Part shown: positions 1-7,705 of the stretch, in pieces
How the letters are laid out: each line of letters starts with the position of its first letter
Numbering within the stretch: the stretch's first letter is position 1
From: Mucilaginibacter gossypii
GTDB taxonomy: Bacteria; Bacteroidota; Bacteroidia; Sphingobacteriales; Sphingobacteriaceae
Assembly: GCF_900100945.1 (NCBI RefSeq)
Contig: NZ_FNCG01000002.1
Coordinates: 539,940 to 603,939, forward strand
Direction of reading: 5' to 3'
DNA length: 64,000 bases
The notes under the pieces: model-generated
The model's database searches: none
Told to the model about the DNA's origin: nothing
What the model saw: the letters and a program-made list of their open reading frames with translations, nothing else
Program-made: the position numbers and the translations under genes

Positions 1-50
1 TCAATTGAATATGGCTTTGAAAATATGTCTTGTAATTGTTTTTTATCCAT
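1..50 (-). CDS. 5' end of a gene running off the window, possible restriction-modification enzyme (partial)
   Basis: On the minus strand an ATG at 50-48 opens a frame that reads MDKKQLQDIFSKPYSI and continues past the window edge. It overlaps the last 8 bases of the helicase gene, the arrangement of translationally coupled partners. From memory, openings of the type LQ-x-x-F-x-x-PY/PF are common in large Eco57I-like type IIG restriction-methylation proteins, but 16 residues cannot prove a family. Position next to a PLD-SNF2 helicase supports a restriction or anti-phage role. The alternative is an unrelated downstream gene. Confidence 0.4.
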   Translation of the reverse strand, partial: MDKKQLQDIFSKPYSI

Positions 51-3000
51 TAATAAATGTCTCGCTTAAAACAACTTCAGGTGAAATGTTAACTTCAATT
101 TCTTCTGGTTTTTCTTCATCACTTGATTCGTAAGCATCATATTTATTAGCAACAAGCAATATAAGGTTATCCAATTGTCCATACGTAATTTGCCGTTTGT
201 CTAATTGTTGCCTGATTTTTTTTAATTCATTAGGTAATGGTGTATGTACACCTTTATCCACTAGAATAATTAAGTTTTCACAGGCAACTTTTACTTCTGA
301 CCTCTTAGTGAGACTTTTAAAATCTCTCAAAAACTTTTTAGCTTGAGACGAAACTCCGTCAGCTTTATCATTAGTTGTTACTGTTGCCGTAGATACACCT
401 AAAAAATCCTTCTCAAAAGTAGTCAAAGCTGTTTGAACTTGATTATAATGCATTTCAGGTAACTCAAAAGATGTTTCATTTATTTTTGCCTGAAATAATT
501 CTGCTGCTTCAAGAAATGACAGGGGGGTTGGTTTAAATTTTTCATCGACTTTATAAAACTCGATTTTGAAATTAGATTTTAGAAACACAACAGATGAATT
601 AATTACATTCTCTTTTTGAGCTTCTTTGCTATCTCTTGCTGTCCTTGCCTTTAATGGAAAACCTTTAATTCTTTTGAACTCCTTAGGATTATTGTCTTTA
701 AACTCTCTAATAAATCGAAGATATTGTAAACGTTTATCTTCATCATCAGGCAATCCTTCTTTAAACAATTCAAACTGTTCTAACAGCTCTTCGTGCGTAT
801 AAATTTGCGCATCCTCACCAAAGGCTGTGTGAAATCCTTGTAATTTAACCAAAGCTTTGCTGTATAGTTTAATTTCCTCATCTCCCTGTTGCGAAGGATA
901 AAAGTTATAATTATAGATGACACCGGCTACACTGCCAATTCTATTAACGCGTCCAATACGTTGCATTAATCTAGTTGCATTCCAAGGGGTATCATAATTC
1001 ACAATAACATTGGCACGGTGCATATTTACACCTTCTGCTAAAACATCAGTAGTGATAATTATACTGTAAGTGTTTTTTTGCTCTCCTAAATAATTGGCAT
1101 CAAAATTTTCCTGTATAGTATCAAATTGTTTACTCCTGTTTTCAGAGGATATACAAAGGATTTTTTGATCTAGAATTGCTTCTAACTTTTCACAGAGATA
1201 ATGTGCCGTGTCGGCGCTTTCTGTAAACACAACAAGTTTGCCTGTGGGGTTAATTTCCTTGTTAAATAATTCGGTCTTAAGAGCAACAACAAATTTATCT
1301 AATTTGGGATCTTCGATTATGTTTTTCCATTCCTCAACCAACTCACTTAAAAAATCATGATCTTTTTTTAAATCAATAATGAAATTTTCGTCGAAATCTT
1401 GCGGTTTAAAAACATTGCTTTTAGGATTTGATATACTGTCTTCCAAAATTTTTGTTTCAATCTGTTCAAATGATAACCCCTTTTCCATTAAACTATTAAC
1501 ACCAAGATCAGGTGCTATAAATATCTTCCCTTTTTCAAACATCTCAATCATCCTACCAGTCGATATTTTGAGGTTATTAAGTGAAGATTTAAAAGCAGTA
1601 AAGCTACTTTCAAGCCGTTTTATCATTAGCGTTTTCATTATAGCTGCAAGTGAATAAGAAACCAATTCAGCATTGTCATAGACACCCTCGCTAATTTCCT
1701 TATTTAATGCACCTATAGCCTGATAGCGTTTGTAATTAATTTTGTCTTTGTCCGTTAAAAAAAATATCGTGTGATAAAATAATTTGCTCAAGCGCGTATT
1801 TAATTCGTATAATTTTGCCTTGGGAGCGGCGATTTCAGGAAACCTTATTCCTTGCGCATTTAAGTCTTCGAGATATTTAGGATAGTTTTTCAAATCTCTT
1901 CTTGTTCTCCGGACTGTTATTTGTGAAATAACTTTTTCCCTAATTGTTAGATATAACGCGCGGATTCGTTCCATGTCAGGAATGTCAGCTTGTAGAATTT
2001 CACGATATTCGCGAATAATCGGTCCGAAAAAAGTTTGAAGGTTCGTAACCTGCAATGTACTACGCCTTGCGTCTTGGAAAAGCAACAACTGATAGTATAA
2101 ATCCTGTGGCCGGTTATTTAATGGGGTTGCGGATATTAGCATTACCTTTTTCCTTGCACCGGATAGTAATCCTTCGCCGTTGCGAGGTGCCTTACATATC
2201 CGCTGCAATTGGCTAAACATTTGCGATGTATGATTGCGATATCTATGCGCTTCGTCAACCAGTACTAGATCATAATCTTCTTTAGCCCAATAGTTTATAT
2301 CACCTTCGATTATTTTATTGATTTTGCCATTTGAAACAAATTTAGTATGGCGATCAATCCCAAATTGTTTAAAAGTATTTTTCCAATTCTTTTCGAGCGC
2401 AGGAGGGTATACGACAAGAATCTTAGTATATAATGACCCGTTAGCAATTAAGAACCGCTTTGCAATCATAGCAGCAACTACAGTTTTACCTAAACCTACT
2501 ACATCTGCTAAAAAGAAACCATTATGCTCACTAAGCATTTGAAAGCCTTCGTTCACAGCATCTATTTGGTAACTAAGCTTCTTAAAAGATTTGGGTAAAT
2601 CACCTACAGTATCTGGGTCATAATCAATGTTTTTTCCAAAATATTCAATCAAAAATTTGATGTAAATCTCAAATGGCGTGAATGATTGACCAATATGTGT
2701 TTTTTGTTTCCACAATTGTATGTCGGCAGGTAATATTTGAGTGCTTTCTGCCCACAAATTACTAAACTCCAATTTTGTGAACTGAACATCATCGTAGTTT
2801 TTCAATGCAATATTAAGTTCATAATTAGGCGCTTTTTTGAGACCCAGACCAGCATCTGTTAAATTGGATGACCCCATTATTACCCACCCATCGGAATGTT
2901 CTGTGTGTTTTTCAGGCAGAAATAAATAAAACTTAGCATGTATAGCTTTGGATTTATGAGCTCTAATTTCGATACGACCGTCGATCATATCATTTATAAA

Positions 3001-3336
3001 TTGCAAAATTCCATTTTCAACGGTAGAAGAATATTTTGCCTCTTTTATGTCTTGAATAAACCACTTCAAAAACTCATCTTTTGCTTTTACCTCATCTCCA
3101 AAGTACAACAGTCCCTTACTTTGAGCCTCGGCAAACATTTGGTCAACGTTTATTCCGACAAGTATTTTAATTTCTTTTAAGTCTTTTAAATGCTCTTGCA
3201 AAGCGAAATAACCTGAAGATCGAAAATATCCTATAACGGCATGAAAGGCATATAAGTCTTTCATGTCACGGATTATTCCTGTGAATTTATCAAAGAGATT
3301 GCGCTCTTTGTTATTAGTAAAAAAATGAGATGACAT
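43..3336 (-). CDS. PLD-like nuclease / SNF2-family helicase fusion (defence-type)
   Basis: The 1097-residue protein starts with a phospholipase-D-like domain: HAKFYLF at about 133-139 and GSSNLT at 155-160 form one HxK...N-type half-site. An SNF2/DEAD helicase core follows, with Walker A GLGKT at about 281-285, DEAH at 361-364 and SATPLNN near 402. The C-terminal helicase lobe has TTDVLAEGVN and QRIGRVNRIG motifs. It is expected to be a cytoplasmic, ATP-driven DNA translocase with a nuclease-like head. Such fusions occur in restriction and anti-phage loci, here as cargo of a mobilizable element. The gene is coupled to the partial gene at the window edge by an 8-bp overlap. A single PLD half-site implies dimerisation if the nuclease is active. 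Confidence 0.88.
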   Translation of the reverse strand: MSSHFFTNNKERNLFDKFTGIIRDMKDLYAFHAVIGYFRSSGYFALQEHLKDLKEIKILVGINVDQMFAEAQSKGLLYFGDEVKAKDEFLKWFIQDIKEAKYSSTVENGILQFINDMIDGRIEIRAHKSKAIHAKFYLFLPEKHTEHSDGWVIMGSSNLTDAGLGLKKAPNYELNIALKNYDDVQFTKLEFSNLWAESTQILPADIQLWKQKTHIGQSFTPFEIYIKFLIEYFGKNIDYDPDTVGDLPKSFKKLSYQIDAVNEGFQMLSEHNGFFLADVVGLGKTVVAAMIAKRFLIANGSLYTKILVVYPPALEKNWKNTFKQFGIDRHTKFVSNGKINKIIEGDINYWAKEDYDLVLVDEAHRYRNHTSQMFSQLQRICKAPRNGEGLLSGARKKVMLISATPLNNRPQDLYYQLLLFQDARRSTLQVTNLQTFFGPIIREYREILQADIPDMERIRALYLTIREKVISQITVRRTRRDLKNYPKYLEDLNAQGIRFPEIAAPKAKLYELNTRLSKLFYHTIFFLTDKDKINYKRYQAIGALNKEISEGVYDNAELVSYSLAAIMKTLMIKRLESSFTAFKSSLNNLKISTGRMIEMFEKGKIFIAPDLGVNSLMEKGLSFEQIETKILEDSISNPKSNVFKPQDFDENFIIDLKKDHDFLSELVEEWKNIIEDPKLDKFVVALKTELFNKEINPTGKLVVFTESADTAHYLCEKLEAILDQKILCISSENRSKQFDTIQENFDANYLGEQKNTYSIIITTDVLAEGVNMHRANVIVNYDTPWNATRLMQRIGRVNRIGSVAGVIYNYNFYPSQQGDEEIKLYSKALVKLQGFHTAFGEDAQIYTHEELLEQFELFKEGLPDDEDKRLQYLRFIREFKDNNPKEFKRIKGFPLKARTARDSKEAQKENVINSSVVFLKSNFKIEFYKVDEKFKPTPLSFLEAAELFQAKINETSFELPEMHYNQVQTALTTFEKDFLGVSTATVTTNDKADGVSSQAKKFLRDFKSLTKRSEVKVACENLIILVDKGVHTPLPNELKKIRQQLDKRQITYGQLDNLILLVANKYDAYESSDEEKPEEIEVNISPEVVLSETFING

Positions 3337-3648
3337 ACACTACAATATTAAAGCAATATCTCACTAAAATTTCATATTGTTTTAATTTATAAGATTTTTA
3401 TAACCGCCTCTCTAGTCGATTAAAATTTATTTTTATAACTAGCTTTTAAAAAATGAGTATTTTAAATTATAGTTATGAAGCATCGATTTGCTATATGATT
3501 TGAGCTCAAGCAGATAGATTATGTGCAGCAGGAAATATTTCTCTCTACGCGGCGAGGCCGGTAATAGAATGGTTCACGTGCAATAACGTGCTGTGTAGTT
3601 CAGCAACTTTCGGTAGCAAAGTTGGTATGTATATTTATCCCAACTAAT

Positions 3649-3685
3649 GTAACGATAAGCCTTAAAAATTGGGTCTTATCGTTAC
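3649..3685 (-). terminator. Hairpin downstream of the relaxase, in gap 3337-3707
   Basis: A perfect 11-bp inverted repeat (GTAACGATAAG at 3649-3659, CTTATCGTTAC at 3675-3685) lies 22 bases past the relaxase stop. It probably ends the mob transcript before it enters the cargo helicase. There is no long U-tract, so a structural or processing role is possible. The rest of the 371-base gap is AT-rich, with only small imperfect repeats (for example AACTTT/AAAGTT near 3606-3624) and no credible gene. Confidence 0.5.
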
Positions 3686-3707
3686 ACTGGAAGTAAACTT
3701 TTCATTA

Positions 3708-4904
3708 TCATGGCCTATATCGGCATCTCTTTTTCCGCTTAAACTGATTCACCGCATTTTGATCCATATCACCAGCATTGTTATCAACGCCGAGCAAATT
3801 CCCGATAAGATTGCCACCAAGTATAGCCGAATTAACCATCTGCTGCCGACCCGATTGTTGGATTGATAGATCTGCTCCGCGCTCGCCACGATGCTTTTTA
3901 TTTGAAATGATAGGTTGGCCGCTGTGCTCTCCAACTGGTTGAGCCGCCTTGATGTTATTTCTATTTGCCTTTCCGATTTGATCCTGTAGTTTTCCAGTGC
4001 CCTGCTGTACATCATTTCTATTTCCGGCAGTAACTTTTGTATCTGCGATAGTTCGCTCAGTTGCTCCGGTAGAGGTTGATTGTCCGGTTCGTTCAGACTG
4101 GTTGGCTCTTGTCCTAACATTTGCCTGGTATATTGCTGTGCGATCTCTTTCTTGTTCATAATTGATAGCATTTTTAACAGCCTGCCATTTGTAAGCGTTT
4201 CCTAAATGAGCGCCTTTAAATTGCATCCCTTCATAGCCGTAAGAAATTCCACTTACAAATCCGGTGCTGGCCTGATTAAATAAAGCATTAATACCCTGTG
4301 CTTTAAGTTGACTGATAAATTGCTCTGCGATTGGCTTTTGATTTAGTATGTTTTTTATAGTGACCTGCAACTTCATTTTTACAGATGGTTCGTCTGTGTG
4401 CTTCATCATTTCCAACTCGTTCTTAGTCATCGCTCGTTCTTTTGCCTGGCGACTGGAGATTACTTCAGTTAATCCGTATTGCTTTTCTAACTTCCTAATT
4501 ATCTGTTCGCTTCGCTGGTAGTCTTTACTATCGGAAAGGACTGTACCATCATAACCAATGCGGTTAACTAAAATGTGCATGTGGGGATGATCTGCATCAA
4601 AGTGACGGAATATTGCATATTGGTGTTGGTCAAATCCCATAGCCTCCAGATAATCTTTGGCAATGGTTAACATTTGATCATCCTTCAAATTTTCATGTGG
4701 TGGAAAGTTAACCGAGGTATGATAAAAGTATTTGGCCAAATTGGGCCTTAGCACTCGGATCATTTTTACTTCATCCATAATTGTCCGCTCGTCGTGTTGA
4801 GCAAATGAAGTGTCGAGCCACTTTGCTACGCCCTTGTTTACTTTCTCAAGGTTATAATTAAGTGCTCCTCTAAAACCCTTCCCTTTGACCTGATCCCCTG
4901 TCAT
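3708..4904 (-). CDS. Relaxase / mobilization nuclease (MobA/VirD2-like)
   Basis: The 398-residue protein would nick oriT and pilot the transferred strand of the element. The N-terminal relaxase core carries the metal-binding histidine cluster HFDADHPHMH at about 101-110, followed by ILVNR; a likely catalytic tyrosine lies in the GALNYNLEK stretch near residue 17. The last 150 residues are a Q/N/R/G-rich tail ending in a basic FKRKKR segment, as is usual for Bacteroidota relaxases. The start codon overlaps the end of mobC by 4 bases (ATGA), showing translational coupling. The 3' part overlaps a second open frame in the same direction. Confidence 0.93.
   Translation of the reverse strand: MTGDQVKGKGFRGALNYNLEKVNKGVAKWLDTSFAQHDERTIMDEVKMIRVLRPNLAKYFYHTSVNFPPHENLKDDQMLTIAKDYLEAMGFDQHQYAIFRHFDADHPHMHILVNRIGYDGTVLSDSKDYQRSEQIIRKLEKQYGLTEVISSRQAKERAMTKNELEMMKHTDEPSVKMKLQVTIKNILNQKPIAEQFISQLKAQGINALFNQASTGFVSGISYGYEGMQFKGAHLGNAYKWQAVKNAINYEQERDRTAIYQANVRTRANQSERTGQSTSTGATERTIADTKVTAGNRNDVQQGTGKLQDQIGKANRNNIKAAQPVGEHSGQPIISNKKHRGERGADLSIQQSGRQQMVNSAILGGNLIGNLLGVDNNAGDMDQNAVNQFKRKKRCRYRP
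3749..4171 (-). CDS. Overprinted coiled-coil, single-TM protein inside the relaxase 3' end
   Basis: The open frame is shifted by one base relative to the relaxase and lies wholly inside its tail. It encodes 140 residues, or 136 if it starts at the internal MNKKEIAQQY ATG at 4159. The protein looks real. It has a hydrophilic N-terminus, a heptad-like helical region (about 45-110) rich in E, R, L and I, and a C-terminal hydrophobic segment (WLIRLYLVAILSGICSALIT) with a short basic end, so it is predicted to be tail-anchored in the inner membrane. I do not recognise the family. A role near the membrane-bound transfer machinery is inference from its place in the mob operon. A chance frame of this length with this architecture is unlikely but not excluded. 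Confidence 0.62.
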   Translation of the reverse strand: MLSIMNKKEIAQQYTRQMLGQEPTSLNEPDNQPLPEQLSELSQIQKLLPEIEMMYSRALENYRIKSERQIEITSRRLNQLESTAANLSFQIKSIVASAEQIYQSNNRVGSRWLIRLYLVAILSGICSALITMLVIWIKMR

Positions 4905-5236
4905 TTCATTAAACAGTTTAAAATATCCTTCTGCGTTTTCATCAATCCTAAAAGGATAGAAAGGTAGGCCGGTGATAATTTGCCCGCGTGTAACTGCTTT
5001 ACTGCCTGATTGAGATTTACACCAACCTTTTGCAGTTCACGGTACAGCGCTGCATTTACTGGCGATAGCTTTATATTGGGAAATCTTCCAGTAAAGGCTT
5101 TTTGCCTGATCCAGTTTGCCGGTGTCATGCCCGATGCTTCGGCATAGTTTAAGACGGTATCATTCTCATCTTTTGTCAGCCGGATATTCACTTGTATGAT
5201 CCTTTTTTCTTCTTCCTGTAACGTTGGCCTTCCCAT
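4901..5236 (-). CDS. mobC: Plasmid mobilization relaxosome protein, MobC-like
   Basis: The 111-residue basic protein begins MGRPTLQEEEKR, then has an IQVNIRLTKDENDTV stretch typical of a ribbon-helix-helix DNA-binding fold, and a WIRQKAFTGR segment seen in MobC/bacterial mobilization proteins. The C-terminal half (LQKVGVNLNQAVKQLH) matches the conserved MobC helix that contacts the relaxase. It should bind oriT and help the relaxase nick. It is the first gene of the mob operon, overlapping the relaxase start by 4 bases, with the candidate oriT directly upstream. Confidence 0.9.
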   Translation of the reverse strand: MGRPTLQEEEKRIIQVNIRLTKDENDTVLNYAEASGMTPANWIRQKAFTGRFPNIKLSPVNAALYRELQKVGVNLNQAVKQLHAGKLSPAYLSILLGLMKTQKDILNCLMK

Positions 5237-5282
5237 GATCTTAGATTTTTAAACGAAGTGCAAAATCAATTTTAACTCCGAA

Positions 5283-5323
5283 GGAGCAAGCCGTTTAAGC
5301 GTAGCGAAAACATGGCTTGCTCC
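5283..5323. other. Candidate oriT: 10-bp perfect inverted repeat upstream of mobC
   Basis: GGAGCAAGCC (5283-5292) and GGCTTGCTCC (5314-5323) form perfect arms around a 21-base centre, 47 bases upstream of the mobC start. In many Bacteroidota mobilizable elements oriT lies just upstream of or within the mob operon and contains an inverted repeat read by the MobC/relaxase pair. That placement is the main support. The nick site cannot be assigned from sequence alone. It could instead be a regulatory hairpin. Confidence 0.5.
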
Positions 5324-5341
5324 TAACAGATGAACACACAT

Positions 5342-5632
5342 TTATTTACTGAAATTTATACGTTTGCTTTTTGCTTCCCCTCTCAAAACTTTCATAATAT
5401 CCTCGTAATTGTAGTAAAGGATACCACCTATTTTAGTGAATGGTATAGTTCCATTCTGCCGTAAGTTTTGCAAGGTATTGTCGGAGATTTTTAGAAGATT
5501 CTTAACCTGGTAGGTCTTTAAAAACTTTTTTTGCTCCTCTGTTGAGCCGCCGCCTCACAAAGCTTTCATTTGATTTATCAATCGTTCTCCAAACTCCTGC
5601 AAATCCTCTCTGGTGATAATTTCTGCAGCCAT
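5342..5632 (-). pseudogene. Excisionase-like HTH protein with in-frame TGA at codon 26
   Basis: Reading from the ATG at 5632, the frame is open for 96 sense codons apart from one TGA at 5557-5555 (codon 26). The N-terminal part reads MAAEIITREDLQEFGERLIN. After the stop come TEEQKKFLKTYQVKNLL and then a MerR/Xis-type winged-helix pattern (ISDNTLQNLRQNGTIPFTKI, then a GGILYYNYEDI wing). The same frame continues on both sides of the stop, so this is a point nonsense change, not a frameshift. The normal product would be a roughly 96-residue DNA-binding protein paired with the integrase to direct excision. Too little remains upstream of the stop to bind DNA, and no good restart ATG follows. A base-call error is the alternative. 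Confidence 0.75.
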
Positions 5633-5707
5633 AATAAATATTCGTTTTTATTTGTTAAAACTTAAACCTATTGCGATATATGGTATTAGACAAGTCCAAC
5701 TTTCGGC

Positions 5708-5732
5708 TGTACCCTTGGTACAAAGTTGTACC
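5708..5732. promoter_or_regulatory. Three alternating TGTACC half-sites upstream of the Xis-like gene, in gap 5633-6013
   Basis: TGTACC (5708-5713), GGTACA (5717-5722) and TGTACC (5727-5732) make two overlapping perfect 6-bp inverted repeats with 3- and 4-base spacers. They lie 76-100 bases upstream of the Xis-like start. This looks like an operator or a recombination-accessory site. The binding protein is unknown, with the Xis-like protein itself or another element-encoded regulator as candidates. Apart from this and the hairpin at 5962-6000 I see nothing coding in the 381-base gap. Confidence 0.4.
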
Positions 5733-5961
5733 CTTTGTTTAAATAAAATTCACCACTCATGCCTAACTTATGTGTTTTTTTTATTACAACGAGTTGTTAT
5801 GTATTAGCACAAAAGTGAAAGTCTTGCTTGAAAAAACTTCACACCTCATGTACGAGGTAGGTGTTTTTTTAACAAAAATCAACGAATGGTATTGGAATTT
5901 ACTCCAAGTTTATCCGAGTCGGACTTGGAAATTTTTAAAGCAAGATTGGGCTTGCCATTAT

Positions 5962-6000
5962 AAACAATTTGATGTTCCAATTTGGAACATCAAATTGTTT
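5962..6000 (-). terminator. Perfect 17-bp hairpin after the integrase
   Basis: Arms 5962-5978 and 5984-6000 are perfectly complementary around a 5-base loop (AATTT), and the hairpin begins 14 bases past the integrase stop. Placement and stability suggest that it ends the integrase transcript. The outer arm is AT-rich but there is no separate U-tract, so it may instead be a recombination-accessory palindrome. Confidence 0.6.
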
Positions 6001-6013
6001 AATTTATTAACTA

Positions 6014-7270
6014 TTACTGATTGGTGATTTTATTAAGGACGGTAGATTTTTTCTCTTCCATCTTACCTCTTAGCATATCCATATCCCGGCTAACTGTACT
6101 ATCTAAAATTTTTGCATAATGCTGGGTAGTACGAATATTCTTATGTCCCAACATTTTTGAAATGCTTTCTATAGATACCCCGTTTGCAAGCGTAACTGTA
6201 GTGGCGAAGGTGTGCCTGGCAATATGAAACGTTAATTCCTTTTGAATGCCGCATACATCAGCTATCTCTTTTAAATAGGCATTCATTTTTTGATTGCTTA
6301 AAACTGGCAGCAATTTCCCTTCATTAATACATGAGGGATAATCTTCATATTTTTTCAATAGTTCAAGAGCCACGGGCAGTAAAGGGATGCGGGAAGCAGT
6401 GTCGGTTTTTTGCCTTGTAGTAAATATCCACTTCTGGCTATCAATGCCGGTGCTTATTTCAGAGCGTTTCAATTTATTGACATCGGCGTAAGCCAGGCCG
6501 GTATAACAACTGAATAAAAATACATCACGAACTTGATTCAGTCTTTCTGAAACAAAGCGCTTTTCACTAATCAAATCCAGCTCCTCTCTTGATAAGAAAT
6601 CTCTGATTACTTCTTTAATCTTCGTCTTATAGTTAATAAAAGGACTACGTACAAGCCAATTGTTAGCCACGCAGATATGGATTATCTTTTTTAAGTTCTT
6701 GATATACTTTACTGCTGAGTTGTTATTGCAGTGCCTTACGGTTCTAAGATAGAATTCCAGCGATGTTACAAACTCATGGTCTAAATCCTGAATATTAATA
6801 TCAGAGACCTTATACTTCCACTTTAAAAAGTTTTTTACATGTTTAATCGTGGTCTGATAGCGAATGGCTGTAGCAGGTGCATACTCTTTTCCAACCAGCG
6901 CCTCAACCTGCCTGTTATGATCTTCAAAGATGGGGATCAACATACGGCAAACAACTTCCTCTTCAATGCCATTCATGCGATCTTTAAAGGTTTGTGCGGT
7001 AATGGGGATTTTCCGTTCGATCATTTCCCGATAAATCTCATAAGCTTTTTGCTCAATTGTCTTGAGGTGGCTGTTGACAGATCGGGCATCTTCTGTATTG
7101 CCCATTACTTTTTGGGCGGTATTATTCCATTTATCAGGCGGGGCGTTTCGCTTAGTTGCGATCTCAACTCGCTCACTATCAATAGTTATCCGAAGATAAA
7201 TAGGGGCGTTTCCATTGGGTAACGCCTTTGTTCGTTTCATCTGAAACAAAAGGGCAAAAGATTTTGTCAT
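6014..7270 (-). CDS. Tyrosine recombinase / site-specific integrase
   Basis: The 418-residue protein would integrate and excise the element. The N-terminus (about 1-100) has the arm-binding layout of Bacteroidota integrases, followed by a SAM-like core-binding domain (about 105-215). The catalytic domain shows HIARHTFAT (His-x-x-Arg), MLGHKNIRTTQHYAKI (second His box and nucleophile Tyr) and CYTGLAYADV at the first box, where this family has Ala in place of the textbook Arg motif. The gene lies next to a tRNA 3' fragment, a common target of this class. The strong hairpin at 5962-6000 follows it. Confidence 0.94.
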   Translation of the reverse strand: MTKSFALLFQMKRTKALPNGNAPIYLRITIDSERVEIATKRNAPPDKWNNTAQKVMGNTEDARSVNSHLKTIEQKAYEIYREMIERKIPITAQTFKDRMNGIEEEVVCRMLIPIFEDHNRQVEALVGKEYAPATAIRYQTTIKHVKNFLKWKYKVSDINIQDLDHEFVTSLEFYLRTVRHCNNNSAVKYIKNLKKIIHICVANNWLVRSPFINYKTKIKEVIRDFLSREELDLISEKRFVSERLNQVRDVFLFSCYTGLAYADVNKLKRSEISTGIDSQKWIFTTRQKTDTASRIPLLPVALELLKKYEDYPSCINEGKLLPVLSNQKMNAYLKEIADVCGIQKELTFHIARHTFATTVTLANGVSIESISKMLGHKNIRTTQHYAKILDSTVSRDMDMLRGKMEEKKSTVLNKITNQ

Positions 7271-7274
7271 TTTC

Positions 7275-7418
7275 AGGTCTCTAAAGGGTTAAAAAATCAG
7301 TCCTTTACACAGCGGATTTCAATCAGTTGATTTTGTATAACAAATTGAAATACAATAGCTTCCAGTGTTTCCAGAGACCTAAGGTAAGAAACTTGTCGAG
7401 GTCTCCGAATAGGTCTCT
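7275..7418. repeat. Four AGGTCTC(T/C) repeats between integrase and tRNA-like core
   Basis: AGGTCTCT at 7275-7282, its complement AGAGACCT at 7373-7380, AGGTCTCC at 7399-7406 and AGGTCTCT at 7411-7418 lie within 145 bases upstream of the integrase. Half of one (AGACCT) recurs at 7508-7513. The spacing and location fit arm-type integrase binding sites in an att region, or an integrase operator. This is inference. The 435-base gap 7271-7705 holds these repeats, a terminator and the tRNA fragment, with no gene. Confidence 0.5.
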
Positions 7419-7460
7419 AGAACGTTGAGCTATTTTGACATCTTTTGAGGGAGAATTCAT

Positions 7461-7497
7461 AAAAAAAACGCTATAAAACCGGGTTTTATAGCGTTTT
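7461..7497 (-). terminator. Rho-independent terminator next to the tRNA fragment
   Basis: AAAACGCTATAAAACC (7465-7480) pairs perfectly with the sequence at 7482-7497. On the minus strand the stem is followed by eight T residues (complement of 7461-7468). It sits about 25 bases past the tRNA-like 3' end, exactly where a tRNA transcript would end. The strong stem also works in the other direction. Confidence 0.75.
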
Positions 7498-7520
7498 GAT
7501 CTTCTTTAGACCTGTAAAAG

Positions 7521-7550
7521 TGGAGCCGGAGGGATTCGAACTCTCGACCC
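7521..7550 (-). repeat. tRNA 3'-end fragment (att core candidate)
   Basis: Read on the minus strand, the segment contains a T-loop TTCGAAT, the T-stem strand CCCTC, an acceptor strand CGGCTCC and discriminator A. No matching GGAGCCG 5' strand, D-arm or anticodon arm exists to the right, so this is not a gene. The T-stem 5' strand GAGAG has one mismatch to CCCTC, which suggests the copied core is about 20-23 bases (7521-7543). Integrases of this class often target tRNA 3' ends and leave such a copy at the element border. The tRNA species cannot be assigned. Confidence 0.7.
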
Positions 7551-7705
7551 AATAATTATGACGGCTAATAATCTTAGGAAAAGATAGAGATAGTCAGAAT
7601 AATTGGTTTGAATCAATATGTAAATGAAATTCATGTTAACATGAGTATCGACGCTCTGCTAATATGCCCAATTAGAATTTCAAAATTCTGAGTTGAAGTA
7701 TTATG

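Larger units (their letters stand above)
1..7543. mobile_element. Integrated mobilizable element (IME/genomic island), left end outside window
   Basis: From right to left the segment contains a tRNA 3'-end fragment, short repeats, a tyrosine recombinase, a broken Xis-like gene, a candidate oriT, MobC, a relaxase and defence-like cargo. No type IV secretion genes are seen, so it would need a helper for transfer (established for IMEs). By eye the cargo helicase is more AT-rich than the sugar-use genes to the right, which fits acquisition. The second att site is not in the window, so the left boundary is unknown. The right boundary is set at the tRNA-like core and could be off by tens of bases. 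Confidence 0.75.
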
